A stretch of DNA of 64,000 bases, from NCBI GenBank assembly GCA_023548195.1, contig JAJHZJ010000061.1, positions 6,340,373 through 6,404,372 of the forward strand, in the 5' to 3' direction. Shown piece by piece: positions 24,688 through 37,600 of this stretch; positions within the stretch are counted from its first letter, which is position 1, and the number at the start of each line of letters is the position of its first letter. A program made the translations under genes and the position numbers. Below the pieces are notes generated by a model that saw nothing but the letters and a program-made list of their open reading frames with translations, was not told the DNA's origin and did no database searches. The stretch comes from Bettongia penicillata ogilbyi. Lineage: Eukaryota > Chordata > Mammalia > Diprotodontia > Potoroidae.

Positions 24688-25340
24688 GGGCAGCTAGGTG
24701 GTGCAGTGGATGGAGTGCACTAGGTGTATGATCCTGGACAGGTCAGTTAACTCTGTTTACCTCACTTTCCTCATCTCTAAAATGAGCTGGAGAAGAAAAT
24801 GGCAAACCACTCCAGTATCTTTGCCAAGAAAACCCCAAATGGAATCACAAAGTCCTACATGACAGTAAAGGTAATGGGATATAAGATCTTCTCCACCCAC
24901 TAATAGGCCTTATTTGGAGCCCTGGGGCAGAGCCAATCAGGCTCTGAGCCACAGGGATTCTCACACCTTCCCAATTAAGTGCTGATTTCCAAGCTTCTCT
25001 AAGCCAATCAAGTGCCCAGTTTTTACTGGAAACAGTTTATATTGCATTGCTAGGAGGGAAAGGTGTGGGTGGAAAGAGAAGCAGGCAGGGAAACAGGCAG
25101 AGGGAAGAACTTGCCTAGGGTTACTTGCTCTGTGTTACCTGGATTGTTGATGAGTACCTTACTAAATCTTGCCTTCTGGTGTCTTAATAGCAATATTCTA
25201 AATAAGTATTTTGGTTTTGTCTTTAAGGAAGTGAGTTTATTATATATTTGTGAACAAACCCTGGGAATATGTATGCATATTCATAGCAGCTGCTATGAGT
25301 ATTGCATTGACACTACAATGACTGAAACAACTGAACAAAC
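24688..25340 (+). mobile_element. Mar-1-type SINE interrupted by a solo LTR
   Basis: The head GGGCAGCTAGGTGGTGCAGT and RTE-like tail (CACTCCAGTATCTTTGCCAA, GGAATCACAAAGTCCTACA) break at 24859. The tail finishes as ATGACTGAAACAACTGAACA at 25318-25340. TAAAATTT at 24676-24683 and 25341-25348 is a likely target-site duplication. The tRNA-like middle of the head is deleted. Confidence 0.8.
24855..25317. mobile_element. Probable solo LTR of an endogenous retrovirus, with 5-bp duplication
   Basis: A 453-bp block (24860-25312) begins TGACAGTAAAGG, ends TTGACA (TG...CA termini), and is flanked by CTACA at 24855-24859 and 25313-25317. The SINE resumes directly after it. No gag, pol or env sequence is present, so only the LTR remains after presumed recombination. 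Retroviral class is not determinable; an AATAAG near 25200 is a weak poly(A)-signal candidate. Confidence 0.7.
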
Positions 25341-25609
25341 TAAAATTTAGCATTTTCTTCAATTATGAATTTAAAAAAAATTATTCTGAGAAAGGGTCCA
25401 TAGGATTTGCCAGACTGCTGAAAGGGTCTATGACACCCCAAAATGATTAAGAATCCTGGTTCTAAAATTTTAAAATGCCATGCTTCTTTGGTGATTTTTG
25501 ATTCTTATTTCGACAATTGACAATATACACTGGAATCCAATTTCACAAAAGCAAATGTTGACAATCAAAATCAAAATGTTTCAAATTTTCCTTTTCCAAA
25601 AAACAGACA

Positions 25610-25790
25610 GACCATGGGCCAGCGGAATGAGCACTGGGTTGAGAGTCGGAGGACCTGGGTTTGAATCGTGACTCTGCCCTGTAGTACCTGTGTAACCATG
25701 GGCTCAGGGAGGTGCAAAGTAAAGGTTGGGGATGAGATGGTCTCTGAAGCTCCTTCCACTCCTAAATCAATGCTCCTTTGAGTTGTACTT
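25610..25790 (+). mobile_element. MIR3
   Basis: GAATGAGCACTGGGTTGAGA, GGTTTGAATCGTGACTCTGC, TCTCTGAAGCTCCTTCCACT. Confidence 0.8.
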
Positions 25791-26107
25791 TTGAGGGCAA
25801 GAATGGATGCACTAGCATCCCTAAAGTCTCATTACAGGGCTAAGCATCATTAGCTTAAGATCATACTAAGACTTCTGGGGCACCCTGTATAGCCAAATAG
25901 CAATCAGACATTTTCAAATTCAAAATTCGTTCATCCAGACTTTTACTTTGGAAATACCAGAACACCATGATGTTTATTCAAATAACATGACATTTGACAG
26001 AAACCTATTTCTAATGTTTTAGGAAAGATTCCCCTCCCCTACCCCAATCCCTCATAGTAAAAATGTTTCTCTGTCAGAATTAAAACACACAGCCAGAATA
26101 AAATTTA

Positions 26108-26239
<132 letters not shown>

Positions 26240-26284
26240 TTACAAATTCAACATGGAATTGCTTTTTGTCTTCTGCTCCTTCAA

Positions 26285-26520
26285 ATGACAACCTGGAGTA
26301 GTGGGTGGCGAGCCAGCTTTGAAGCCAAGAAGATTTAGGCTTGAGTCCAGCCTCTGACACAAGCTGACAGAGTGACTCTGGGTAAATCACTTAACTTCTT
26401 GGGGTTCTAGGCAGTTCTCTAAGACTGCAGGTTGAAGGGAAAGTATAATTTACATTGGTAGAAGGGAGCTTGAAGGAGAGGTCCCTATACCAACCAGAGT
26501 CACAATTCCAGTGTCTTCTC
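26285..26520 (+). mobile_element. tRNA-derived SINE
   Basis: Box-B-like GCTTGAGTCCAGCCTCTGAC, GACTCTGGGTAAATCACTTA, TCTAAGACTGCAGGTTGAAG and a TACATTGGTAGAAGGGAGCT tail. Confidence 0.8.
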
Positions 26521-27025
26521 CTTAGTTCACTCAAAATGGCTATTGTTAAAGGGAAGGCAATCTATGTAGAATTTTATTTGGATCACAGAGAATCCCTGAG
26601 GGAAGAGAATATGGGCTTGAACCTTAGGTAGATAAACTGTTTTTGCTTTTATGTATTTATTTTCCTGACAGACGCTTCAGATATTTTTCAAAAATGCAAT
26701 TAGACTCTATAGCAAAGAAGGCAAAAAAAAAAAAAGTAAAACATTTTTTTAAACATGTGATATCTGAGCTTATGCAAATTTCTAACTAGGGTTACTTCTA
26801 ATGGCAGCTTTGGTATTTTCCTATATAAAATGTGATGTTTCTCCTTGTCACTATTTTTGGAACTATTATTAGAAATTGCAAATTTTCACTCCTCTCCAAC
26901 ATTTAGGAGCCTGTGGCTCTTCCGACAACCAAAGTTGCAAGGAATGACTCAGATTCAGTAAGGAGGGGCTATTTTAGGAAGGGTATTTATTTGAGGAAAA
27001 ATATTTATTTATGTAACACGAATGG

Positions 27026-27262
27026 GCAGTATGGTGGTACAGTGGATAGAGCACTGGAATCAGGAAGACACTGACTTTAAATCCAACCTCAGGCATTTAT
27101 TAGCTGTGTGACCCTGGGGAAGTCACTTAACCCTGTTTGTCTTAATCCAATGGAGAAGGAAATGGCAAATCACTTCAGTATCCTTGCCAAGAAAATCTCA
27201 TGAATGATATTGCCATGCTATGGTCCACAGGTCATGAGGAGCTGATTAAAAACAACCGTACC
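27026..27262 (+). mobile_element. Mar-1-type SINE
   Basis: GTACAGTGGATAGAGCACTG, TGTGTGACCCTGGGGAAGTC, GAGAAGGAAATGGCAAATCA, CAGTATCCTTGCCAAGAAAA. Confidence 0.85.
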
Positions 27263-27392
27263 TCAGTCTTTTCTCTTTAAGCTAACCTTTCCCTGTTCCT
27301 TCAGCTGCTTCTCCTGTGAAGTATGCTTTCAAGGTCCTCTCCTATTCTAGCTGCCCTTCTCTTGATGCTCTACTATGTCTCCATTTTAACTG

Positions 27393-27618
27393 CAGTTAGG
27401 TGGAGTAGTGGATAAGTGTCCTGGGCCTGGAGTCAGAAGACCTGAGCTGTGTGTCCCTGGACAAGTCACTTAACCTCTGTCTCCCTGAGTTTCCCCAAAT
27501 GCAGAGTGGGGATAAAAATAGCACCTATTTCTCAGGACTGTGAGGATCAAATGACATATAATTGTACAACACTTAGCCCAGTCCCTGGCACATACTAGAG
27601 ACTAATAAATGCTTGTTC
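27393..27618 (+). mobile_element. MIR-type SINE
   Basis: GTCCTGGGCCTGGAGTCAGA head, GGGGATAAAAATAGCACCTA and CCAGTCCCTGGCACATACTA tail ending in AATAAATGCTTG. Confidence 0.85.
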
Positions 27619-27726
27619 CCTTCCCTTTTCTCCTTTCTCCTCCTGAAACATGCTGTGTAGAACTGAACAGAATATGTCAGATAGCTGACCAAGGCAGAGT
27701 TTGGTAGTACTAACTTTTGCTTTTAA

Positions 27727-27795
27727 ACATCCAGCATGTAGCACAGTGGCTGGTACACAGTAGGCACTCACTAAACGCTTACTGCCTGACTTGCT
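27727..27795 (+). mobile_element. L2 3' terminus
   Basis: CATCCAGCATGTAGCACAGT, GGTACACAGTAGGCACTCAC. Confidence 0.75.
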
Positions 27796-27814
27796 ATTCC
27801 TTAAACACAATGTT

Positions 27815-28014
27815 TCATCTCCTCTCTCTGTGCTTTTGCATTGGCCGTCCCCCATACCCAGAATGTTCTTTCCCTCCTCTTGGAATCACTGATTAAAAGT
27901 TCAAGAATCACCTTCACTATAGAGGCCATATTTGGTATAGCTCCCCCATCCTCCACTAGTATTTTAGTATTTTCCCCTCTAAGTTTAATTATATCTACTT
28001 TGAACATATTTTGC

Positions 28015-28066
<52 letters not shown>

Positions 28067-28098
28067 GTTGTTCCCACCATTAGAATATAATTTGTTGA
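27815..28098 (+). mobile_element. L2 3' region, 5' part of a copy split by an L1 derivative
   Basis: TCTGTGCTTTTGCATTGGCC, CCAGAATGTTCTTTCCCTCC and ATTAGAATATAATTTGTTGA are L2 3' sequence. It resumes at 29290. Confidence 0.8.
28019..28067. repeat. (TA)n microsatellite
   Basis: Nearly uninterrupted TA over 49 bp with one GT step, inside L2. Confidence 0.95.
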
Positions 28099-29289
28099 AA
28101 GAGGAAGGGGATGGTAGAATAGGTCAGAAATTTTCAGGTTCTCCAGATTTCCTCCACAAACAGACAGAAAATCACCATGAAATGAATGCAGAGCAGCAAA
28201 AATAAGGGGGTAGAATAGTTATCCTAGAATAACTTGAGAGGACCTCAGAAAGGACAGGGCCTCCAGGGGCTGAGGTCTGGTCTGAAGGAAGCGTAGACAC
28301 CTCCAAGTCAACTCCACTAAAGCAATAAACAGTCGGCTCTGAGGGAAGCAGACTGAGCCTCAAGAATCTCACCTCATAAACTTTCCCCTCACAGCCTCAG
28401 GAACTTCCACCTCAAAACACTTTTACCTTACAAACTTCCATGTAAGGAACAATAGATGTTGAGTGGAGGAAAACTGAAGGATGTTCCTTCTTCCCCTCCC
28501 CCAAAGCAGGACTGGGATTTGGGAGGGTGGGGGGATACGATGGGAGGACTTTAGGAGAGGCGGGTGAAGTGGAGAGTGAGAGGGTAGGGGGAGAAGATAA
28601 GAGGGATAGTTTTAAAGAGAGACTGAGAAAGAAAACAGTGAGTAAAAATAAGACAGAGGAAAATTCACAAATGGTAATAATTCTGAATGTGAATGGGATA
28701 TTTATAGCAGTTCTCTTTGTGGTGGTAAAGTACTGGAAATTGCAGAGATTCCCATCAATGGGGAATGGCTGAACAAGCTGTGGTGTGTGGTTGTGATGGA
28801 ATACCACTGTGCTATAAGAAATGATGACCTTAGAAAAACCATGGAAAGACTTGCATAAAACAACCAAGAGCAAAGTGAGCAGACCCATGAAAACATTGTA
28901 TACAGTAACGGCAATACTGTTTGTAAGAAAGTCTTGGAACAACTAAGTCATTTTGACTATTATAAATATACAAATTAAAAATAAAGGCCATGAGAAGAAA
29001 GATATTATCTGCATCCAGATAAATAGATGTATAAAATAACTTTATACACACATACACACACACATTCCTCTTTGTGTCTAATGGCAGCCATCTCTGGCGT
29101 GGGGGAAGAGGGAAGAAAAAAAGAAAAAAGAAGAAATTTAGATAATAACTTTGTTGCATATTCAGAGGGAATAGGAAGTTGCACATTCTAGATTTGCAGT
29201 TTCATGTGCAATCACCTTTTTTACACTATGTTATGGAACAAAAGTTCCAAAAGTTCAATGAATTGAGAATAGAATAAATTTTTAAAAAG
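28099..29289 (+). mobile_element. Compact L1 derivative: 5' region + ORF2 start joined to ORF2 end + 3' UTR
   Basis: The 1.19-kb insert splits an L2. From 28670 it reads MVIILNVNG, the hallmark start of L1 ORF2. At about 28698 it passes directly into FIAVLFVVVKYWKLQRFPSM, which matches the C-terminal end of ORF2 (compare the FVVTKNWKLRGC block at 62895-62945 on minus). Then come WKDLHKTTKSKVSRP and TLYTVTAI-like remnants, an L1 3' UTR (GTGTCTAATGGCAGCCATCT) and an A-rich AATAAATTTTTAAAAAG end. Most of endonuclease and all of RT are missing. The upstream 570 bp is non-coding and L1-5'-UTR-like; there is no ORF1. Stops occur in the ORF2 remnant. Confidence 0.75.
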
Positions 29290-29390
29290 AATGCAAGATG
29301 TTTGTGGATAGGAACTTCATCATTTTTGTATTCCCGTTGTCTGGACATAATAAGTGCTTAATAAATGTTTGTGGAATGACTGATAGTATT
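29290..29390 (+). mobile_element. L2 3' end, continuation after the L1 derivative
   Basis: TTGTATTCCCGTTGTCTGGA, AATAAGTGCTTAATAAATGT, GGAATGACTGATAG. Confidence 0.8.
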
Positions 29391-29598
29391 ACAGTTATTG
29401 GTGCCCACAAGTTTCCTAATAAGAGACCATGTAATCCACAAGTGCATTTTTTTTACTTATTTTTGTATTTTTTTTACTCTTCTTTGTATTTTCAAAGACC
29501 TCAACACGTAGTGAGTACACAAGAAGTAGTTGTTATTTTCTGAAGACATGATTTGACTGTTCCAGAATAGTTGGATAATTCTAGGCTAGCTAATGCTA

Positions 29599-30446
<848 letters not shown>

Positions 30447-31439
30447 CTATAACAAAAACAAAGAGGTAAAATTCACACTTAAGCAGTGAGGAGAGACATT
30501 CTTCATCTAAGTAATCTTGGGACTAGAGAACCTACTATAATAACCTGAGCACAATCAGCTGGCAATGTGGGGAGTGGCCAGATCCTTGACCCCAGGGGCA
30601 AGGCAGTGCCTGAATATTACATATGTGTGTGGAGAGGGGAATTCAGGTGATCACCAGAGAAGTCAGGAGAGCAATTTCCAAAAATATCAACTTATTTTTC
30701 CCTATATCTAGACATGGACATAGCAGAGCATGCAGAATGAAGGATACTGCAGTTTTGCTTACTCTATTTTCATTAGAATATGTATAATTCCCAGTATGAA
30801 GGGAAGACTCAACCTGACCTAATTTTTCTTACTCTTTTCATAACACCCTTGCTGCCTAGATCCATTTTCCTTTCCTTTAGTCTATGAACACAGACTTTTC
30901 CTATTCTTCCAACCTTTCAATTTTGTCTTTAATCTTCTTATTATCACAGTCTGTCTCATTTTTCTTTCTTTATCCATTCAATTAACTTGCTGTTCTTAGT
31001 TTAGCTAGCTTTCCTCTTAGCTGAATTAATTGGGAACATACTAATTCTGAATTTGTGACAACTGTAAAATAGGTCTGGCCAAAGTCTATCTTTGCACTAT
31101 CACTGAGTTGAAAAATGGAAAGCAGGTTTGCAAGGGGAACTAGGTAATTTAAGAAAACTAGATTTTCAAGCATTCTTAAAATAACTTTAGAAGTCTGCAT
31201 TTACATATTTAAAAGGAATCCTTATCTATTTATTAAAGGTCTGAGAGGGACTATCACTTGGCAACTTTGTCAATGATACTATACATTCTTGAGACTAATA
31301 ACACTACATTCTTTGAAAATAAAAAAAAAATCTTTTCATTAATTCAGACTGGATATTCTCTAATAATTACAGATAATGAACTGTCCATAATAATAATAAT
31401 TGCTCCAATTTTGTGCTTTAAAAAGTGCTTTCACACTTA

Positions 31440-31545
31440 AGTCAGTTAAACAAACATTTAATAAACACTGAATCCATATAGAATATTATGCTAGGTGCTA
31501 GTGCTAGGCTAGAGACAAGAGGGAATAAGGCATCAACACTGGTAA
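31440..31545 (-). mobile_element. L2 3' end
   Basis: AAACAAACATTTAATAAACA and ATGCTAGGTGCTAGTGCTAG, a reverse L2 terminus. Confidence 0.65.
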
Positions 31546-31564
31546 CTGAAAGTATAATATAAAA

Positions 31565-32035
31565 CATTACATTATAGATGCATTGCAGATGTAATTCAAA
31601 GAGCTATCCAAAGAGAAAGATGTTGCTGACTTGGGGAGAGCATGGATATAAATGGATAAAGTTGTAGTGAGTTGAACTTTAAAGGATAGGCAAGGAACTT
31701 CACAGGTGAAAATAAGAAATGTTGAATTGGATTGACTGTATGAAAAGGCTTGGAGTCAAGAAGCTTGTTGTCCATATTGGGTAAAAAGAACAGTCTTGTT
31801 TGACCGCAGGGTAAAGTGCATGGAAAGAACTTAGAAGAGAGAGACTGGGAAGTTAGCATGGAAGACTGTTCCGAGAGCGACAGAGATGCCAAGAAAGCTG
31901 AGATTCAAAAAAGGTCACTAAAATCCATAGTGAGGAGTAATTTTTGAGAAAGCATTTTTAGCATAGTGGTGGGCAGAGCTGGTAATGAGGAAGTAGACAT
32001 ATTGGGACAACTTAAGAAAATTTAATAAATGTTAC
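31565..32035 (-). mobile_element. Possible L2 remnant
   Basis: Purine-rich sequence with GGAACTTCACAGGTG, GGAAAGAACTTAGAAGAGAG and TAGTGAGGAGTAATTTTTGA. It has the composition of reverse L2 but weak motif support. Confidence 0.35.
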
Positions 32036-32589
32036 AACGAAGGTTTTTTTTTTTTAACATCTTTTATGTTGCTGAGATTAAGTATTGGTTTAAATAGTCA
32101 CTGTGGCTGTTCACTTGTCAGAAGACTGGAACTCTTTTCTATAAACTGACCCACACCAAGGTCTGTTAGTTATCTGAGCAACCCTGGACAGCAATAATGG
32201 TGATATTAAAAGTAGTGCTGCTAAGTATTTAATAGTTGGCTCTCAAAAAATCATGATGCTTTAAAGTTTAATCTGTACTATTAATACTTTCTTATATTTA
32301 GATAATAAAACAAATATATTAAACCCTAATTTGTGGTATTTGCCAATTTCTGAGGTGTAGATATTCACACTAAAATTTAACAACTAAAGGTTTCACCTGG
32401 CTTCAGAGCAGTCCTGATTATACGGGTCTTGAAGGGAACTGAAGAAATTTTTTGAGGGGCAGATCATATGGGCCAAGAAACACAGAGAACTATAGTACCC
32501 TTCATACACTGACTTCCCCCCAAGAAAGCTATTCAAGGTACTTTGATGGGTCAGCATCAATGGAAAAACCAAAGCTCACAAGGTCTCTT

Positions 32590-32837
32590 TGCTGTTCCTG
32601 TTTCATCTCCCAACTCTGGTGATCCAATATGACTGAGACTGTCTCCCTCATCCCTACCATGTGTTGGCTTCCCTGGTTTTATCAGGTCACAGTCAGAGTC
32701 TCACCTTCTTCAAGAAGACTTTCCCAGTCCCCCTTATTCTTAATGCCTTCCCTCTGAGACCACCACCAATTTATCCTGCATATATCTTATCTGTAATATT
32801 TGTTTGCATGTTGTCTCCCTGATGGCCTCCCTGAAGT
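32590..32837 (+). mobile_element. L2 3' region, 5' part of a copy split by a SINE
   Basis: TCAAGAAGACTTTCCCAGTC, CACCAATTTATCCTGCATAT. Continues at 33091. Confidence 0.8.
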
Positions 32838-33090
32838 CAGGTAGGTGTCAAAGTATACAAAGTACTGAGCCTGTAGTCAGGAAGATCTAAGTTCAAATCC
32901 AGTCTCAGATATTTACTAACTGTGTGACCCTGGGCAAGTCACTTAATCTATGCCTGCCTCAGTTTTCTCAGCTGTGAAATGGGGATAATAATAGCACCTA
33001 CCTCTCAGGGTTGTTGTGAGAATAATATTTGTAAAGTGTCTAGCATAGTGTTTGACACATAATAGGTGTTCAATAAATCCTTCATTCCTT
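32838..33090 (+). mobile_element. MIR-type SINE nested in L2
   Basis: AGTCAGGAAGATCTAAGTTC, AATCCAGTCTCAGATATTTA, GATAATAATAGCACCTACCT, GTGTTTGACACATAATAGGT. Confidence 0.85.
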
Positions 33091-33236
33091 CCTTCTTCCC
33101 TCCCTCCCTTCCTACTTTCCTTCCACTCTCATTTGACTGTGAGCTCCTTGAGAACAGTGACTGTTTTCTGCCTTTCTTTGTATCTCTAGCTCTTAGCATG
33201 GTACCTAGCACTTAATAAATACTAACTGACTTACTG
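33091..33236 (+). mobile_element. L2 3' end, continuation
   Basis: GACTGTGAGCTCCTTGAGAA, TTGTATCTCTAGCTCTTAGC, AATAAATACTAACTGACT. Confidence 0.85.
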
Positions 33237-34989
33237 ACTCACAAGCCCCTGCTGATATGTTTGATCAGAATCAGAGGACGTATTATTGCAAAGTAAAATA
33301 TATCCAATTGAATAGCATGGCAAAATAAGTGACAAGAAAGTTTTTTCCCATAGACACATATGGGAACTCTCCCATAAGTTATCATGACATCATTTTGAGA
33401 AGCCCTTTAGCATTGTTAATCCTGTCTTCTGAACCCCTTTTCTTCTCTTTGCCCCTATGGTCCCTCAGTCTAAAGTCTTGTTTGTGTTATGTCCCACCCT
33501 TCCTTCAAGCTCTATCCTATGACCGTGTTATTGTCCTGGATCTTCTCCAGATTATCCCATGGACTCGATGAGCAAAACTGCAATGGCCCCTAGTACTGAG
33601 AGATCCTTTTCTATTTCCCCAAAATGCCTTTGGCTGCTATGCAAATTAATTCAAGAGCTGGTGACTTGTTCTAGTTTTCAACAGTAACCAAAATGCATAT
33701 ACTTCTTATACCTATTATGTCTATAACTTCTCTTTTTTCTGCTTTTCTTTAACATTAATTTAGCAATAATTTCTAATTCCTAATGTCTTTCTTTTACAAG
33801 GTATCTGTGCGAAGATTTGGAATTGTTACTAAAATTACCTTATGGCAATTCAGAAAAACTCATATCCAACTGTTGGGCTTATGAGGTTTCTATAGACAAT
33901 AATTCATATCTTTTGGATCATCAAGCATTTACCTTTGATCCCTCTAATTAGCACTATTTAATTGGTATTCATAAAACCACTTTGAAGTACTTATTTCTGC
34001 TTCCATTTTGACATGTCAACGGAAGGAAGGAACAAGAGATTCTCTCAGTGTTAGAGAGTAATGTCAAATCAGAATGACTTCAATATCTGAGAAATTAATT
34101 TGAAATACTGAACACTATATCACTGCAGGACACCTTTTAAAAAGAATGTGAAATATTATAAAAATTGAACATGTTTTAATACGTTACACATATGGTGTGC
34201 TGTCTTAAATGAGATTTGTAACCTATTCTTGCTACAATCTATTCACTGATAAAATCCATTCATTCATATATTAATTCATCAGCCTACTGTCATATTACTA
34301 TATGGATAGATCAAAGCCCAATTTGCAAACAGTAACGGTAGTCACAATGCTGAAACACTGCTTAAGTGGGGAAGAGCAGGCAATCATCAGGAACACTTTC
34401 TTGAAATTCCAGCCTAATGAAATATTTGCTAGACTAGAAATGAGCAGACCTTGATTCAAGCTTTGACACTGACCATGAATCAAAGGAACTCCTAAGCCTG
34501 GGCCTCAGTTTCCTTAGTCAAAAAAAATGGGATGAATCATACTTGTCTTTCTCTATTTCACAGGAACAGACACCAAGGACTTCAGTGTATTGGATTTTAG
34601 TCATGTAGGGACTCCTTCCAAAGATAAATACTTTTACCCATCATGTCTTCTCATCCTATAGAACTCTTGTCTGTGTCTTCCCATATATTTTCCCCAGGGA
34701 GTTTGCCCAAAGTGCTGGGGATGAAGTGTCTTCTTTTATGCCTCTTAACATTATGTGGAGATCAATGGAGAATACTTGTTGTCTATCAGTTATCTCTTGG
34801 TTCTGTGGCATGAGCAGACTACTTTGAATTTTGGTTATCTATTTCATTAGCGTATATCTTTAGATATCCTTTATACTCCTAATCCTGAACCATTTATCAC
34901 GGGTAATGTGTGGGAGTTTGTTCATGCCCATTGTGATGAATCTGTCTATTACCTCCCAAATGTCCTCTGAATGTTATTTAAAAAAATAA

Positions 34990-35215
34990 TTATGATAGCT
35001 AATATTTACATAGCACCTACAATGTGCTACAGCACTGTGCTAAGTGCTTTACTATTATCATCTCATTTGATCCTCACAATGGCAGTAGGTGCTAATATTA
35101 TCCCCATTTTATAGGTGAGGAAACTGAGGCAAACAGAGGTTAAGTGAATTGCTCAAGGGGAATCTGAAGACAGATTTAAACCAAGGATTTTCTGATTCCA
35201 GGTCTAGCATTCCGT
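34990..35215 (-). mobile_element. MIR, near full length
   Basis: TTTACATAGCACCTACAATG, TAAGTGCTTTACTATTATCA, GTGAGGAAACTGAGGCAAAC. Confidence 0.9.
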
Positions 35216-36649
35216 TTTGTTTTTCTTTGACATAAACGCTTAGAGAATATTAAGTATCTGTGTCAAAATCTGGGAGAAACTGTAAATGAAAAGTATTACC
35301 AGTGAGGTAGGATGAGAGATTGTGACTCATTCAAGGTAAGCCATCACTACTACAGAAGAAAATAACTCAAAGTGGATGATGTCCTATTGATAGATATCGA
35401 CTTCATCTTAAGTAGATGAGGAACAGTGCATCATTATTCCTATTATAATTGCTATTATCCTTATTTATTCTTATCCCTATCTGTCTTGTCATTAAGGAGA
35501 AGGGATAAAAGACTTCTTACCCTAGGAGATTTAAAAAAATTTCTCAGTGGGCAAAAATGAATATTAATTTCTCTAATACCATGCTAGTATGGAAAATTCC
35601 TTAAATCTCATGAATTGTAAAAGAAAGGCAGGTAGGCTGGCAATAGTGCCGAGTGTACTGTGTCAAAGAGAACACTTCATAAATATTATACAAATAATGA
35701 AATACCAGTAAGAGGAAATACCCAGCTCCTCTCTCTCCTCTTTTAGAATCTGTCATAGTAGGTATGGCAGTCTGCTTCCTTCACTACGGTTTTCACAATC
35801 TCTCACTTGCTCAGTTCTTAGGCAGAAAACAAAGAAAAGAACCAAAGAAACTGGTGAATAATTGCTACCTATTGCAGTCTGCTCCCTTAAAGAGAAGACA
35901 TTCTATATTTCTCATTACTTTATACAGAGTATTACTGGTGTAAGACTGGCTAAAATAATTAAGTGTTAATATTCAAGAATATGTGTTTGTCCTGTAATAG
36001 CAGGCTGCTGTTGACAGACAAATCCTGAGAATATACCAAGGCATTGATAAGAAATTAATGTGCAGCCTTAGATTTGTTGTTTACTTTGAAAGCTGGAGGG
36101 CTTTACTGTAAGAGTACACTTATATACTGCCATATTTCAACCTACCACCTGGATGCCTTGAATAAACCAATGATGACTGCCAAAGACAAACATTCAGAAT
36201 CCTAACACTGTACAAACTGTTCCATGCATGCTGAAATCCATGATTACCCAGCAGGGTAAAGGGCAGCATGGGGAAATAAGAACAAGCAGAATGGGGTGGC
36301 TTTGGTGGTTTCTTAAGAAATGATATCATTGGAGCTCCGAATTGTCAAAAGCACCAAAGCTCATCAGAAACTCACATCCACCCAGTCACCCCCACTTTTT
36401 TTTTTTGGCTGGTGGTTCCTTCTTTGCTGGATATTTATTAACATTTAAGGAATTATGAACTTTCCCCCGTATATTCATGACTACTTTGAGGATAACATGG
36501 CTTTTTAAATTTCTTTTGGCTTCTGTGCTATTTTTAAGTAAGAGACAGAGTATTATCACCCACCATGGATGTTTCTCTATTTTTAGCTTTGTAGTGTAAA
36601 TTCTATGTTCTTTACTTTTTTCTGTAACTCTTCTCAGACTGCCTCTTTC

Positions 36650-36870
36650 AAGGTTTAAAGGTACCAGAAGCCCCTAACACGTCGGTCTCTTTCACAGTCT
36701 CTTAATGGTCAAATTCCTCTGCCTGTCCATCCCATTCATCATCGTCTCATGCAAGTATAGACCACCATACCGTCATCTGTTTTGCCTCCCCAGCAGGACT
36801 GTGAGCTGCCTGAAGGCAGGGACCTTCTGGTCTTTGGTAGTAAGCACAGTGACTAGTACTATTCTGAAGA
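36650..36870 (+). mobile_element. L2 3' end
   Basis: CAGGACTGTGAGCTGCCTGA, AGGCAGGGACCTTCTGGTCT. Confidence 0.7.
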
Positions 36871-37541
36871 AACAACAGATTTTTAATAATGTGGGTTTTT
36901 TTAAAAGCAAAATAAAACAAAACAAAAACTGGTGCAATTTTACAAAATTCTGAGGTTCGGATCATGATTGCCCTATAAACCTTTCACACTCATCCATTCT
37001 CGGTCGTCATCTTTCTAGATGGGAATTGTAAATATTTTTTGCTTGCGTTTCAGATGGAATCTTTTTCACCCCCTTTGATTGTTTAGCTAACTTCCTCTAA
37101 GCTTTTCTTGTTTCTCTGGGCTGTTCTGTGGGTGTACTGACCAAAACTACATGTAGCTTCTTAGGCCTGGAAACAACTGGCTCAATGGTCAAATTAGTCT
37201 TTTCGAGTTCCCAAACTGTTCTTGATAATGCTTAGAATTATTATCTCTGGTCACAGTGACAAACAGAGCTCACAGAATTTGATCCTAATATTTAAGATAA
37301 ATTAAAGAAAACCCAACAACATTAAAATGGTGTTCAGCACAGTATTTTCCCATAATTTCCTAAATAACCTCTAAATGAATAAATTTAAGAAACCAACTCT
37401 ATGAATATTCTTTTATATTCCCACCTCTTATTTTTTCTATTAAGCAAAATTATTGCTTTCTGTTTTTGTATAAAAAGCAACTGGAAAGAGACATCATTTA
37501 AGGGGAAAAGATAACAAGTAACTGAAGAGAGGAGAAACTAA

Positions 37542-37600
37542 TTAATCAATCAAGCATTTGTTAACCACCTACTATATGCCAACACTGAGAAGAATGTCCT
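37542..37600 (-). mobile_element. L2 3' terminus
   Basis: AATCAAGCATTTGTTAACCA, CCTACTATATGCCAACACTG. Confidence 0.7.

Larger units (their letters stand above)
24577..25459 (+). mobile_element. hAT-like DNA element split by a SINE and a solo LTR
   Basis: It starts AGGGGTTTTTAACCTGAAGT and ends ATGATTAAGAATCCTG, so the ends are imperfect inverted repeats. The body holds a CATGAACTTACATGGGG block before the SINE and AGAAAGGGTCCATAGGATTT / GGGTCTATGACACCCC after it. Similar elements lie at 3562-3766 and 48835-49125. The superfamily is inferred from end structure only. Confidence 0.6.

Noticed and set aside
28412..28942. 176-codon open frame on minus
   Set aside because: It is antisense to the L1 deletion derivative, and its sequence reads as the complement of the purine-rich 5' region and ORF2 remnant.
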